Shown: positions 24,901 to 35,922, counted from the first letter of the stretch. The stretch is DNA of 64,000 nt from an uncultured Bacilli bacterium (GCA_910576795.1 CAJTIX010000005.1:1-64000); one strand, 5' to 3'. Notes: generated by a model from the letters alone, not told the origin. Numbers and translations: made by a program.

Positions 24901-27900
24901 ATGTTAAATAAGTTTAAGAATAGCAAAATTTCAACAAAAATAATATCTTTAACTGGATTAATTGTACTTACAATTTCTGGATTTTTTGGATATCAAAAAA
25001 TAGATAATTATTTCAAATTGGAAAACATGAAGCGTCTTGCAGTAAATGCAGCGCAACAATACCTAGAAGATAACGGGATCGTAACAGAAAAAGAATCTAT
25101 TACGACTTCTTTGGGTACTTTGGCAGCAGAGGGATATATTGATAGTGATCATATCAAAAATGATTATATTGATGAATCTTATGTAGTAACTTATCAAAAC
25201 GAATCTACTGCTTATATGGTTCGCTCAAATGGAACTTCACGTGGTGGTATTATTATCGGAAAGCAAGAAGTATCCGCAACATTTGTAAAACAACCAGCAG
25301 GTCCAACACGTGGAAATGTTGAAGTGACTATGACCGCAACAGAACCAATTGAAACACCAAATGGTTGGACACCTAAAAAAGTAACAGGTGAAGATGGTTC
25401 TTTAGTAGATAGTACAACTATATTTACAAAAACTTTCAGTGATAATGGAATCGAAAATATTGGATTGAATCCTGTAAATCCTGAAAATAAATCCGTATCA
25501 AAACAATTGGTAATTGGTAATATTGATAGATTAGCTCCAACAATAACAGGCGTAAAAGAAGGAGAAATCTATGGACCAAACACTTTACCAACCATTACAT
25601 ACAGCGATGCAAATACAAATGCAGATAATGTTGTAACTGCAACACTTACAAATAATACAACAAATGAAGAAATAACAATTACTTCACCTTATACATTAAG
25701 TATTAATGGGGAATATACATTGGTTGTATCTGATACAGCTGGAAATGAAGCTACTGTTCATTTTACAGTAGATTTAGAAGCTCCAACAATTACTTTGAAT
25801 GAAGGAAATGCAACTGTATCTGTTCCAGCAGGAACAACAGACACTGCATATATTTTAGATGGTGTTGTATTCAGTGATAATATTGATGATGCAACTGTTT
25901 TAAAAAATAATGTAAAAGTAACAAATACTGTTAACACTAACATAACTGGTACTTATACCATTACTTATGTAGTAACTGATACAGCTGGAAATACTTCAGC
26001 TACTGTTACAAGAAATGTAGTAGTAGAAGACACTTTAGCACCAGTATTAACAGTAGAATCACCAATTGTATTACAAGTAGGGGATTCTTACGATGAACTA
26101 CAAGGTGTAAGTGCAATTGACCTTTATGATGGTGATATTACCGCAAATGTAAAAGTAACATATACAGGAATTTCATTAGATATCACTAAAAAAGGAACTT
26201 ATTATGCAACATATAAAGTAACAGATGCTGCTGGAAATGAAGCAACTGCACAAAGAATCATTACAGTAGTAGACAAAACTGAATTATTAAAACTAATCGC
26301 TCAAATTCAATCTTATGGATTGGTAGAAGATGATTATACAGAAGCATCATGGAATGCTTTACAAACTGCTTTAAATCAAGCAGAAACAACACAAGCACAA
26401 ATTGATGCAAAAGTAACTGCTATTCAAAATGCATATGCTAAATTGGTAAAAGATTTAAATGCTGATTTTGTAGCACGCTTAGAAGCAGCAAAAACAAGTG
26501 TAGATCAAACTGCTACAAATCCTAAATATATCGAAAGTGATTATACTGAGGAAGCATGGAAAGTAGTCACTGATGCTTTAGCCAAAGCAGAGGCAGCAAA
26601 AACAGAAGGCTTAAATAGTAAATTATCTCCAGCATTAGATGCTCTTGAACAAGCAATTGCAGCATTAGAAGATGATGCCAATAAAGCTTCTATTGATTAT
26701 ACGAGATTAGCGGAATTATTAGAAGAATTAGCAACATTAGAAAAAACAGGAGATTATACAGAAGAATCAATTGGGGCAAAACGTACTGCCATTCAAAATG
26801 CATATAACATTAAATTACCTAGTGAATATGCAAAAGAATTAGCACGTATTGAAGCAATGACTTTAACACAAAAGGAACTTGCAAATAAAGATGTCTTAGA
26901 TGCATTAGAACAAGAATTTAACAATTTAACAAAATCTGATGACTATACACCAGATTCTATTCAAGCTGTAGAAGATGCGATTGCAGCCGCAAAACAAGAT
27001 GGGTTAAAACAAAGTGAATTTGATGCAGCCTTAGATGCCATTAGAGATGCAATCGATGCATTAGCAAAATATCCAACTGTGAGTGTAGATGATAGTTCAT
27101 TTACCACAAACAATTCTGAACAAAAAGGATATGTAAAAGAATCTGATTCTATTACATTTGCATTTACAAGTACAGAAGAATTGAATACAACAAGTACAAC
27201 TGTAACTGTTAAAATGGGTTCCAAAACATATAATGGTGCAACTATTTCTGAAGTAGGAAAAGTAGGAGATCAATATTTATATTTAGTAACCTTTACTGTT
27301 CCAGGAACTGATTCAGGTGCACTTATTTATACAATTCACCCTGTATCTACAAAAGGTGCTGAAAGAGAAGACAACAGTGATGATGCAACAGGGAATGTAC
27401 CTTATATTATGGATAATAACAAACCTTTGATTGCAACAGTAGATGATGTAACAATCAAGGTTGGTGAAACATATACAGATGTATTGCCAAGTGCATCCGA
27501 TATATTCTTTGATAAATTATACGATGTAACAAGTCAAATTACATTAAATGGAGTAGTAGTATCTTCTATTAATACTTCTGCACCTGTCGTTTATGTAATT
27601 ACATATAATGTAAAAGACTTTGCAGGAAATGAAGCTGTTCAAAAAGTTACAAGAACAGTCAATGTAGTAGATACAACTGCATTAGAAACAGCTAGAGAAA
27701 AAGCAGGAAAGCTAACTGCATCAGATTATAAAAGTGATGCATGGAATGCTTTACAAACCGCATTAACAGGAATTGTGGATGAAACACAATTAACAGAAAA
27801 AACACAAGTGGAAATTGATACTTGGACAACAAATATTAATAATGCGCTTGATGCTTTAGAAAATGTTGAAAATAGAGAAGATGTAGACACAAGTGCTGTT

Positions 27901-30900
27901 GATAATTATGTGGCTACATTAGTAGAAACAGATTATACGAACTGGGCCGACTTTATGGCATTAGTAAATTCTGTAAAATCAGAAACATTACAAACTGTTT
28001 TTGATGATAGAGTATCAGAAGTAACAGGTTTTAACTTAATTCCTAACCCTCTTGTTAAGAGTGAATTAACTGAATATTTAGCTACTCTTGGAACGAAAGA
28101 TGACTATAGCAACTGGTCAGGCTTCCAAGATTTGATTGATGAAGCCAATGCACAGACATTACAAAGTAAGTTTGATCTTGCTGTAGATGCTGTGAAAGCT
28201 TATGTATTACAAGCAAAAGGTATTGATACCACTGCATTAGATAAAATAGAAGCTCAAATTGATCCTTTAATTCCAACCGATTATTCAAATTGGAAAGATT
28301 TACAAGATTTAATTGCATTAGCAAAAAAACAAACATTACAAAGTGAGTTTGACAAAATTGTAAATAATCAAATTCATGGATTTGAATTAAAAGAAAAACA
28401 ATTTGCAAAAACGGAATTAGACGCTCTTCAAGCAGAATTAAATGAAGCTAAAAAACCAACAGTTGCAACTGGAGAATCTGATTATACAGATGAATCAATT
28501 GCAACAAAACAAGCTTTAATTGATGCAGCATATGATATTACGTTATATAGTGATTATTTAGAAGCATTAAATGCAATTAGAGGAACATCTTTAGTATATA
28601 AAACAATTGATAAAACTGAATTAGCAGATTATGAAGCCAAATATAATACTGCTTTAGCAAGTGGATTATATACTTCAGAATCATTACAAGCATTTAAAAC
28701 TGCAATTAATGCGGCAAATGCTCAAATCGTACCTAGCTTATATGTAGCTGATTTTAAAGCAGTAGTTGATGCATTTACCAATTTGGATAAGTATCCAGAA
28801 ATTGTAAATGTTGGTACAATTACAGCTTATGATAATTTAAATCATAAAGAACAAACAAATGGATTTATAAAAGCAGGAGATACAGTTTCTATACCATTTA
28901 CAAGTGATGTAGAATTGGATTTAACAGAAGGAAAAACTACATTAACTTTAAGTAGAGGTAGTGTTACTGCTTCAGCAACATCTATTATTCCTTTAGGTGA
29001 AGATGAAAATGGATATCAATATTTAGCAATTGTTACTGTTCCAACCTCTATGACTGGAACACCTGAATATAGAATTCATCCAGTATCTACAACTGGAGCA
29101 TCAAAGGATGATAAAGTAGGAAATATTCCATTTACAATTGATAATATTAAACCAGTTATTTTACTTACACCTATTGAGATAGAAGTAGAAGTAGGAAACA
29201 CTTATACTGATGTAAATCCAGCTATTTATGAAGCTAATGGTTATAATGAAATTACAAAAATTGTAACCTTAAATGGTGTACCAGTTAATGCAGTAAATAC
29301 TTCAGTAGTAGCTGATTATACAATTACTTATTATGTAACAGACTATGCAGGAAATGCTGCTACTCCAGTTACAAGAACAGTAAAAGTAGTAGATACTACA
29401 AAACCAGTAATCACATTAACTGGAGAAGAAGAAGTAACAGTAGAAGTAGGCGGAAGCTATACAGACGCTGGAGCAACAGCTTCAGATAACTACGATGGAG
29501 ATATTACTGCAAATATAGTAACAGTAAATCCAGTAGATACTAAAACAGTAGGTACATATACAGTAACTTACAATGTAACAGATGCAAACGGAAACGCCGC
29601 AGTAGAAGTTACAAGAACAGTAAAAGTAGTAGATACCACAAAACCAGTATTTGATAAGACTCCAATTACAGTAATTTCAGAAGAAGATCAAAATGGTTGG
29701 TATACAATTCCATCATTACAACTTCAAGTAAATGGTAGTGATGCTGGAACTGGTATCAAAGAATACCGCTATAAAGTTCTAAATGGAGTTGCTGATACAG
29801 AAGATACTGAATATACAGACGCAACAGGATATACAACATTAAAAGCTAACGAAGATGGTAACTATATTATTAACATTACAGAAAGTGGTAGTGATGTAAG
29901 AGTTAAAGTAGTTGCTGTTGATAATGCTGGAAATATTTCAGAACCTATCATAAGTGATTCTTATAAAGTTGATTTAGATCAACCTACAGTTGACTATAAT
30001 GTTGCAGAAAGAACTGACAATCAACCAATTTCTGTAAATGTTTATACTACAAACTCAGTGGAAACTAGTGGAATTCATCATTATGAATTAGACTATAGCA
30101 CAGATGGTGGTAAAACATGGACATCATTAGATGCAAAACAACCTTCAGAAAATGGAAGTGCAAGCTTTACAATTGATGAAGAATCAGCCAATATTACATT
30201 CCGTGTAAGAGCACAGGATAATGCTGGAAACCTTGGAGATTATACTACAAGTAGAGAATCTTATGTATATGATGACACAGATCCAGTTATTACAGTAGTA
30301 GTAAATGGAGAAGAAAAAATATATACAGAAGATGGATTCTTCGAAATGACAGTACAAGCAAATAATAAAGGAGCATTTGTTTATCCAATCGCTAAAACAG
30401 AGGATGGAGAACAAATTACTCCAGTAGGAACAGTTTCTTTAGGAAGTTTAACTACTCCAGAAACACCACAAGAAATTACCTATACAGCAATTGATGCCGC
30501 TGGAAATACAACAGTTGTAACTGGAAAGATTTATGTAATTGATACAACTGCACCAGTAATTACATTAACTGGAGAAGATCCACAAATCATTGAATTTGGA
30601 AATGCTTATGTAGAATTAGGAGCAACTGTAACAGATAACTATGATACAGCTTTAGTTGCAATTCCTAATGTTACAAATGTTGATGTAACAAAAGTAGGTA
30701 CATATACAGTAACTTACAATGCAGTTGATTCAGAAGGAAATACTGCAGCAGAAGTTACAAGAACAGTGCGTGTAGTAGATACAACCAAACCATTGTTGAC
30801 AGTTATAGAGAAAAAAGATGGAAAAGAGATTCCACATTATAGTAATTTTGAAATGACAGTACAAGCAAATAGTGCGAAAGGTGCAGTATTTGATAACTTA

Positions 30901-32796
30901 ATTGTAACTGCTACCGATAACTATGATGGAGACTTAATTCCAGCTATAATTGGAACAGTTGATTTGAGTAAACTTGGAACTTATACTTTAACATTTACTG
31001 CAACAGATAGCTCATCTAATGCAAGTTTAATTAAAGTAACGGTAAAAGTAGTGGATACAAAAATTCCAGTGATTACTTTAAATGGTGGAGATGAAACAAT
31101 TGAAGTACATACACCATACACAGATAAAGGAGCCACTGCAATTGATAACTTAGATGGAGATATTACATCTAAAATTAAAACTACAAATACAGTAAATACT
31201 GAAAAAGTAGGAACATATAAAGTAACTTACAATGTAACAGATGCTAATGGAAATAAGGCAGTAGCAGTAACAAGAACTGTAACAGTAGTGGATACAACTG
31301 CACCAGTAATTACGTTAAAAGGAGACAATCCACAAATCATTAAATATGGAGATGCCTATACAGAGTTAGGTGCAACTGTAACAGATAACTATGATACAGG
31401 ATTAACTGCAACACCAGATGCTTCCAAAGTAAATGTAAATGTTGTAGGAACTTATACAGTAACTTATAATGTAACAGATGCTGCTGGAAATAAAGCAGAA
31501 ACAGTTACAAGAACAGTACAAGTCGTACCAGTTGAAAGTTCTGAATCATTCAGAGAAGCAAATAACTGTTCAGAAACAGGAATTTGCTACAACACAGTAG
31601 AAAAAGACAACTATATTTGGTACAGTGGATACTTATGGAGAGTGATCTCTATTGGTGAAGACAATACAATGAAATTGATTACAGAAGATTCCATTGCAGG
31701 ATTCTCATATGATGATGCTACTAGTACATTCAAAGGTAGTATTGTAGAGGATTGGTTAATCAATGAATTCTATCCAACCTTAAATAATAGAACAACCATT
31801 GTAACAACTGCACCTTATTGTAATCAAGGTACTAAAACAATGTCTGATAAACGTACAACTTGTGATCCAAATAGTATTGTATATAGTAAAGTCGGATTAT
31901 TGACGATGGATGAATACAATATTTTAGGAGCAGATAAAAGTTTCTTAAATACTGGTGATCAATTCTATACAATGACTATCACTGGTGGAAGAAATGTTTG
32001 GGTAATAGATTACCTAGGAATAGGTAAAACTGGATATCGTGTTAATGAAAGTACATTTGCAATTCGTCCAGTAATTACCGTTGCAAATACAACAAAAATT
32101 CGTTCTGGTAAAGGTACTGCAACTGATCCATATCGTTTTGAAGGAGATTACAGTGCAACGAGCGGAACAAAATTGAATACAAGAAATTCAGGAGAATACG
32201 TAACATTTGCAAATCAAACTTGGCGTATCGTAAGAGCAGGAACTGATACAAAATTAGTTATGGATTCATTATATAAAGTAAATGGGGATGAACAAAAAGT
32301 AATGTTTGAAACCGTTGGAAACTTTAATTTATCAAATGGAATTGGTAACTATTTAAATGATAAAGTATATAATGACTTATTTAAAGAAGCTGAACAAAAA
32401 GCTATGACAAAAATAAGCTTATATAATGCACCATATCATTATGGAGCAGATCCAAGAAAAACTAGTATGATTGCTACAGGAACTCGTATTGAGGCATATG
32501 TAGGATTGAATACAGTAGGTGGTATTTTAAGTGGAAACTGGGATTCACCAAAAGAAAATGGAGAATCATCAAGGTTGAAAATAAAAGGAATCACTGCTTG
32601 GTTAATGAACTATAATGATACCTATAATGGTAGTGCTGAAGGACCTCGCGCTTGGTACACAAGTACAGCTGGATCAACATTATTTGCACCAGCTACCGAT
32701 ATTAGAGGTGTAAAACCTGTAATTGCATTAAGAAATTATGTAACAATTAAATCTGGTAGTGGAACAAGTACAGATCCATATGTATTAAACTATTAG
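24901..32796 (+). CDS. Giant surface protein (2631 aa): Ig-like and FIVAR-like repeats
   Basis: The N-terminus has one membrane segment (about residues 14-33), then AVNAAQQYLEDNG and SLGTLAAEGYIDSDHIKND, a block like that in pilin-like proteins, though no FTLxE prepilin signal is present. After it come Ig-like repeats of the DUF5011/HYR kind (pattern PVITLTG...VEVGGSYTDAGA...GTYTVTYNVTDANGN), at least eight in all. Two FIVAR-like helical arrays lie at about 455-760 and 940-1320. The last 400 residues hold two modules with WRVISIG/WRIVRAG, IRPVIT and a terminal GxGTxTDPY motif. There is no LPxTG anchor. An adhesin role is inferred from architecture. Promoter and terminator make it a single-gene unit. 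Confidence 0.85.
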   Translation: MLNKFKNSKISTKIISLTGLIVLTISGFFGYQKIDNYFKLENMKRLAVNAAQQYLEDNGIVTEKESITTSLGTLAAEGYIDSDHIKNDYIDESYVVTYQNESTAYMVRSNGTSRGGIIIGKQEVSATFVKQPAGPTRGNVEVTMTATEPIETPNGWTPKKVTGEDGSLVDSTTIFTKTFSDNGIENIGLNPVNPENKSVSKQLVIGNIDRLAPTITGVKEGEIYGPNTLPTITYSDANTNADNVVTATLTNNTTNEEITITSPYTLSINGEYTLVVSDTAGNEATVHFTVDLEAPTITLNEGNATVSVPAGTTDTAYILDGVVFSDNIDDATVLKNNVKVTNTVNTNITGTYTITYVVTDTAGNTSATVTRNVVVEDTLAPVLTVESPIVLQVGDSYDELQGVSAIDLYDGDITANVKVTYTGISLDITKKGTYYATYKVTDAAGNEATAQRIITVVDKTELLKLIAQIQSYGLVEDDYTEASWNALQTALNQAETTQAQIDAKVTAIQNAYAKLVKDLNADFVARLEAAKTSVDQTATNPKYIESDYTEEAWKVVTDALAKAEAAKTEGLNSKLSPALDALEQAIAALEDDANKASIDYTRLAELLEELATLEKTGDYTEESIGAKRTAIQNAYNIKLPSEYAKELARIEAMTLTQKELANKDVLDALEQEFNNLTKSDDYTPDSIQAVEDAIAAAKQDGLKQSEFDAALDAIRDAIDALAKYPTVSVDDSSFTTNNSEQKGYVKESDSITFAFTSTEELNTTSTTVTVKMGSKTYNGATISEVGKVGDQYLYLVTFTVPGTDSGALIYTIHPVSTKGAEREDNSDDATGNVPYIMDNNKPLIATVDDVTIKVGETYTDVLPSASDIFFDKLYDVTSQITLNGVVVSSINTSAPVVYVITYNVKDFAGNEAVQKVTRTVNVVDTTALETAREKAGKLTASDYKSDAWNALQTALTGIVDETQLTEKTQVEIDTWTTNINNALDALENVENREDVDTSAVDNYVATLVETDYTNWADFMALVNSVKSETLQTVFDDRVSEVTGFNLIPNPLVKSELTEYLATLGTKDDYSNWSGFQDLIDEANAQTLQSKFDLAVDAVKAYVLQAKGIDTTALDKIEAQIDPLIPTDYSNWKDLQDLIALAKKQTLQSEFDKIVNNQIHGFELKEKQFAKTELDALQAELNEAKKPTVATGESDYTDESIATKQALIDAAYDITLYSDYLEALNAIRGTSLVYKTIDKTELADYEAKYNTALASGLYTSESLQAFKTAINAANAQIVPSLYVADFKAVVDAFTNLDKYPEIVNVGTITAYDNLNHKEQTNGFIKAGDTVSIPFTSDVELDLTEGKTTLTLSRGSVTASATSIIPLGEDENGYQYLAIVTVPTSMTGTPEYRIHPVSTTGASKDDKVGNIPFTIDNIKPVILLTPIEIEVEVGNTYTDVNPAIYEANGYNEITKIVTLNGVPVNAVNTSVVADYTITYYVTDYAGNAATPVTRTVKVVDTTKPVITLTGEEEVTVEVGGSYTDAGATASDNYDGDITANIVTVNPVDTKTVGTYTVTYNVTDANGNAAVEVTRTVKVVDTTKPVFDKTPITVISEEDQNGWYTIPSLQLQVNGSDAGTGIKEYRYKVLNGVADTEDTEYTDATGYTTLKANEDGNYIINITESGSDVRVKVVAVDNAGNISEPIISDSYKVDLDQPTVDYNVAERTDNQPISVNVYTTNSVETSGIHHYELDYSTDGGKTWTSLDAKQPSENGSASFTIDEESANITFRVRAQDNAGNLGDYTTSRESYVYDDTDPVITVVVNGEEKIYTEDGFFEMTVQANNKGAFVYPIAKTEDGEQITPVGTVSLGSLTTPETPQEITYTAIDAAGNTTVVTGKIYVIDTTAPVITLTGEDPQIIEFGNAYVELGATVTDNYDTALVAIPNVTNVDVTKVGTYTVTYNAVDSEGNTAAEVTRTVRVVDTTKPLLTVIEKKDGKEIPHYSNFEMTVQANSAKGAVFDNLIVTATDNYDGDLIPAIIGTVDLSKLGTYTLTFTATDSSSNASLIKVTVKVVDTKIPVITLNGGDETIEVHTPYTDKGATAIDNLDGDITSKIKTTNTVNTEKVGTYKVTYNVTDANGNKAVAVTRTVTVVDTTAPVITLKGDNPQIIKYGDAYTELGATVTDNYDTGLTATPDASKVNVNVVGTYTVTYNVTDAAGNKAETVTRTVQVVPVESSESFREANNCSETGICYNTVEKDNYIWYSGYLWRVISIGEDNTMKLITEDSIAGFSYDDATSTFKGSIVEDWLINEFYPTLNNRTTIVTTAPYCNQGTKTMSDKRTTCDPNSIVYSKVGLLTMDEYNILGADKSFLNTGDQFYTMTITGGRNVWVIDYLGIGKTGYRVNESTFAIRPVITVANTTKIRSGKGTATDPYRFEGDYSATSGTKLNTRNSGEYVTFANQTWRIVRAGTDTKLVMDSLYKVNGDEQKVMFETVGNFNLSNGIGNYLNDKVYNDLFKEAEQKAMTKISLYNAPYHYGADPRKTSMIATGTRIEAYVGLNTVGGILSGNWDSPKENGESSRLKIKGITAWLMNYNDTYNGSAEGPRAWYTSTAGSTLFAPATDIRGVKPVIALRNYVTIKSGSGTSTDPYVLNY

Positions 32797-32797
32797 T

Positions 32798-32822
32798 AAA
32801 AAACTCCTATTGGAGTTTTTTT
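32798..32822 (+). terminator. Rho-independent terminator
   Basis: AAAAAACTCC and GGAGTTTTTTT form a stem with a 4-nt TATT loop immediately after the giant gene. Confidence 0.85.
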
Positions 32823-32835
32823 ACCCAATAGGGAT

Positions 32836-32863
32836 TTGACAAATTATATATTTATGTTATAAT
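32836..32863 (+). promoter_or_regulatory. Strong sigma-A-type promoter
   Basis: TTGACA (32836-32841) and TATAAT (32858-32863), both perfect, are separated by 16 bp and lie 26 bp before the next start codon. Confidence 0.85.
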
Positions 32864-32889
32864 ATCACTCATATGAAGGGGGAAAAAAT

Positions 32890-33924
32890 ATGTCAAATAA
32901 CAACAGAAAAACGGCAAGAAACTTAGAAAATTCACCATATAATGGCCAAACTACAAAAATAGAAAATAAAGAGAAAAAAGGCAATCCAATACGTTATATA
33001 ATAGGTGGACTTGTAGGCGTAGTGTGTTTATTATCACTACATGACTGTAATTGTCTAGGTTGTAGTGGAGAATCTGAAATTGATAATGGTAAAGAAAACG
33101 ACCTAGATGTTAGTGGTGATGATGCAGAACTTCTCGAAGATATGGAAGATGTTGCTCAAAAATTGGCAAATGATTTAGTAAACAAAATCACAGAACCTAC
33201 GATTGATACGGTAAAGGAAATCGTAAAGGAAACGAATTTAAAAATAGCTAGTACTTTAGTAGAAGATGCGAATGATTGGAAAGAACAATTAGAAAATCAA
33301 GAAACAGAACCAGAAATCATTGATGGGGAAACAGATTTAGAAGATTCTAAAGAAGATGACAATCAAAAAGAAAATTCAAATAATTCAAATTCCAACAAAC
33401 CATCTTCGAATACAAGACCTAGTGGTGGTAGTTCAAATGATGCAACGATAGAATCACCAGAAATGGGAGAAACAACACCAACGCCACCACCTGCGACACC
33501 AACACCAACGCCGCCACCTGCGACACCAACGCCACCACCTGCGACACCAACACCAACGCCGCCACCTGCGACACCAACGCCGCCACCTGATAAAATTGAC
33601 GGATCAACAACGGACGGGGATGGTCAAACAGATATTGGTGAAGGGGAAACTGATGAAATTGTATTCCCATCAGATCCTACAGATAATATGGGAGAACAAC
33701 AAAACAGTTCATCTATGCCAAATGATGCAGAACCAACACAAGATGAAATTGTATCCCCAATGGGAACTCCAAAAGTATCTAGTGGAGATGCAAATGATAT
33801 TTCTAGTAGAAAAAATATCCTAATGGAAATGAAAATGTTCTGTCAGAGAATTTCTATGTATCAGAGCTCATTGGAAGATTCTATGGTAGAATCAATAGGA
33901 ACTGTAAAACAATATTATTTATAA
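32890..33924 (+). CDS. Membrane-anchored protein with Thr-Pro repeat spacer
   Basis: I do not recognise the family. The 344-residue product has a basic start, one membrane segment (about residues 36-53, IIGGLVGVVCLLSL) followed by three Cys (CNCLGCSG), a long acidic helical region, a Ser/Asn linker, and a Thr-Pro-rich spacer (about 195-235) with the unit TPTPPPA. The acidic C-terminal region follows. The spacer looks like a wall-spanning stalk. It has its own promoter and terminator. Confidence 0.7.
   Translation: MSNNNRKTARNLENSPYNGQTTKIENKEKKGNPIRYIIGGLVGVVCLLSLHDCNCLGCSGESEIDNGKENDLDVSGDDAELLEDMEDVAQKLANDLVNKITEPTIDTVKEIVKETNLKIASTLVEDANDWKEQLENQETEPEIIDGETDLEDSKEDDNQKENSNNSNSNKPSSNTRPSGGSSNDATIESPEMGETTPTPPPATPTPTPPPATPTPPPATPTPTPPPATPTPPPDKIDGSTTDGDGQTDIGEGETDEIVFPSDPTDNMGEQQNSSSMPNDAEPTQDEIVSPMGTPKVSSGDANDISSRKNILMEMKMFCQRISMYQSSLEDSMVESIGTVKQYYL
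33475..33593 (+). repeat. 48-bp minisatellite encoding Thr-Pro repeats
   Basis: Units of 21 bp (TPTPPPA) and 27 bp (TPTPTPPPA) alternate. The 48-bp pair at 33475-33522 is repeated without a mismatch at 33523-33570, and a partial third copy follows. The G+C content is much higher than the surroundings. Confidence 0.9.
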
Positions 33925-33929
33925 CATAC

Positions 33930-33954
33930 AAAGGACTTTATTAAGTTCTTTTTA
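33930..33954 (+). terminator. Rho-independent terminator
   Basis: AAAGGACTT (33930-33938) pairs with AAGTTCTTT (33943-33951), including one G-U pair, and is followed by T residues. Confidence 0.65.
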
Positions 33955-34005
33955 TGTGGTTCTTTTTAATAGAGGTTGTACATATATTTTCTTAGAGGTG
34001 CTGCT

Positions 34006-35913
34006 ATGTTTTTTAAAGGAATCCACACACGTATTAAAATTGTATTACTGGTACTTATTTGTATTTTTATACTCATCATTGGGAAAGTATTCTATACACA
34101 AGTAATTGATTATAAAAAATTAAATCATTTAGCATCCAGTTTATGGAGTAGAAATTTACCAATAGAAGCAGATCGTGGTCGAATTTATGATCGTAATGGA
34201 GTTGTACTTGCGGATAATAAAACAACAACCTCTCTTGTCTTGATACCCAATCAAATCAAGGACAAAGAAACCACAGCCCAAAAATTGAGTGAAATTCTAA
34301 ATGTTAGCTGTGAAGATATGTATAAACATGTTAGTAAAAAAACATCAATAGAAAGAGTTCATCCTGAAGGAAGAAGACTATCTTATGAAATTGCAGATAA
34401 AATCAATGCACTTGGATTAGACGGTGTTTACTTAATCAAAGAATCTCAAAGATATTATCCCTATGATACTATGATGTCTCATACACTAGGATTTGTAGGA
34501 ATTGATAACCAAGGATTAAGTGGTTTGGAATTGATGTACAATGATTATTTAACTGGAGAATATGGTGCAATTAAATACCTATCAGATGCAAAAGGAAATA
34601 AATTAGAATTGACAGAAATATATGAAGAACCACAAGATGGAGTCAATATTACACTTACCATTAATTATGAATTGCAATCGGTATTAGAAAGGGAACTTGA
34701 TAATGCTGTATTAAAATATAACCCTGATCAAGCCCTTGGAATTGCAATGGATCCTAATACTGGTGAAATTTTAGCTATTTCCTCAAGACCCAATTTTTCA
34801 CCAAGCCACTACCAAGAATACACAACAGAACAAATCAATCGTAATTTACCAATATGGGCTACCTATGAACCAGGTTCTACCTTCAAAGTAATTACACTCG
34901 CAACTGCTTTAGAAGAAAAACTAGTAGATTTACAAAAAGATAACTTCTTTGATGGAGGTAGTATTACTGTTGAAAATGCACGCATTCGATGTTGGAAACA
35001 TGGTGGACACGGTTCACAAACATATTTACAAGTAGTTGAAAATTCATGTAACCCTGGATTTGTTGCTTTGGGACAGAAAATTGGAAAAGAAACATTATTT
35101 AAATATATCCGTAATTTCGGATTTGGAACTCCTACTGGAATTGACTTAAATGGAGAAAGTTCTGGAATCCTATTTTCACTCGACAAAGTAGGACCTGTTG
35201 AACTGGCAACTACTGCCTTTGGGCAAGGAGTCTCTGTAACTCCAATTCAACAAATTACAGCAGTTTCTGCCGCTATTAATGGTGGATATCTAAATACACC
35301 CTATATCGTAAAAAGCTTAAATGAACCAGAAACCAATACTGTAATTCAACAAATAAATACCAAAACCAAACGGAAAGTCATCAGTAATGAAACCAGTGAA
35401 CAAGTAAGATATGCCTTAGAAAGTGTCGTAACCAATGGAAGTGGAAGAAATGCATTTATTGAAGGATATCGTGTAGGTGGAAAAACAGGAACAGCCCAAA
35501 AAGTAGAAAATGGTTCCTATATGGTTGGAAATTATATTACCTCCTTTATGGGATTTATGCCAGCTAATGATCCAAAAATCATTGTTTACATTGCGATAGA
35601 TAACGCAAAAGGAATTACACAATATGGTGGGACAGTAGCAGCACCAATCGCAAGAAACGTATTACTATCCGCGATTGATATTTTAAATATAGAAAAACCA
35701 GAAGGAAGTAGTGAGAAAAATTATCAATATTATGAAAAAAAATATGCGACAGTTCCAGATGTTACTGGAAAACCTCTTCAAGAGGCAATGCAGGAATTAA
35801 AACAATTTAAAGTAGAATACACAGGAACTGGGAATACCGTTTACTATCAATCTCCTAGTGCGAATACTCGTATTTTCGAAGGTGAAACGGTACGTTTATT
35901 AATACAAGAATAG
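34006..35913 (+). CDS. Class B PBP with one PASTA domain, SpoVD-like
   Basis: The 635-residue product has an N-terminal membrane segment, the dimerisation motif ADRGRIYDRNGVVLADN, and a transpeptidase domain with STFK, SCN and KTGTAQ. A single C-terminal PASTA domain follows (about 585-635). In Bacillus, SpoVD (one PASTA) works with SpoVE on spore cortex, while division PBP2B has a different tail. Here the neighbours are mraY copy 2 and a SpoVE/FtsW-type gene, so a sporulation role is likely but inferred. ATG 34006 follows AGAGGTG. Confidence 0.85.
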   Translation: MFFKGIHTRIKIVLLVLICIFILIIGKVFYTQVIDYKKLNHLASSLWSRNLPIEADRGRIYDRNGVVLADNKTTTSLVLIPNQIKDKETTAQKLSEILNVSCEDMYKHVSKKTSIERVHPEGRRLSYEIADKINALGLDGVYLIKESQRYYPYDTMMSHTLGFVGIDNQGLSGLELMYNDYLTGEYGAIKYLSDAKGNKLELTEIYEEPQDGVNITLTINYELQSVLERELDNAVLKYNPDQALGIAMDPNTGEILAISSRPNFSPSHYQEYTTEQINRNLPIWATYEPGSTFKVITLATALEEKLVDLQKDNFFDGGSITVENARIRCWKHGGHGSQTYLQVVENSCNPGFVALGQKIGKETLFKYIRNFGFGTPTGIDLNGESSGILFSLDKVGPVELATTAFGQGVSVTPIQQITAVSAAINGGYLNTPYIVKSLNEPETNTVIQQINTKTKRKVISNETSEQVRYALESVVTNGSGRNAFIEGYRVGGKTGTAQKVENGSYMVGNYITSFMGFMPANDPKIIVYIAIDNAKGITQYGGTVAAPIARNVLLSAIDILNIEKPEGSSEKNYQYYEKKYATVPDVTGKPLQEAMQELKQFKVEYTGTGNTVYYQSPSANTRIFEGETVRLLIQE

Positions 35914-35922
35914 AGGTGCTTT

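Noticed and set aside
25758..30414. Several minus-strand frames inside the giant gene
   Set aside because: They are shadows of the repetitive Thr/Val/Asp-rich coding strand. None has a start signal or a recognisable product.
33475..33593. Repeat block as a CRISPR array
   Set aside because: Units are contiguous, without spacers, in frame and encode Thr-Pro repeats.
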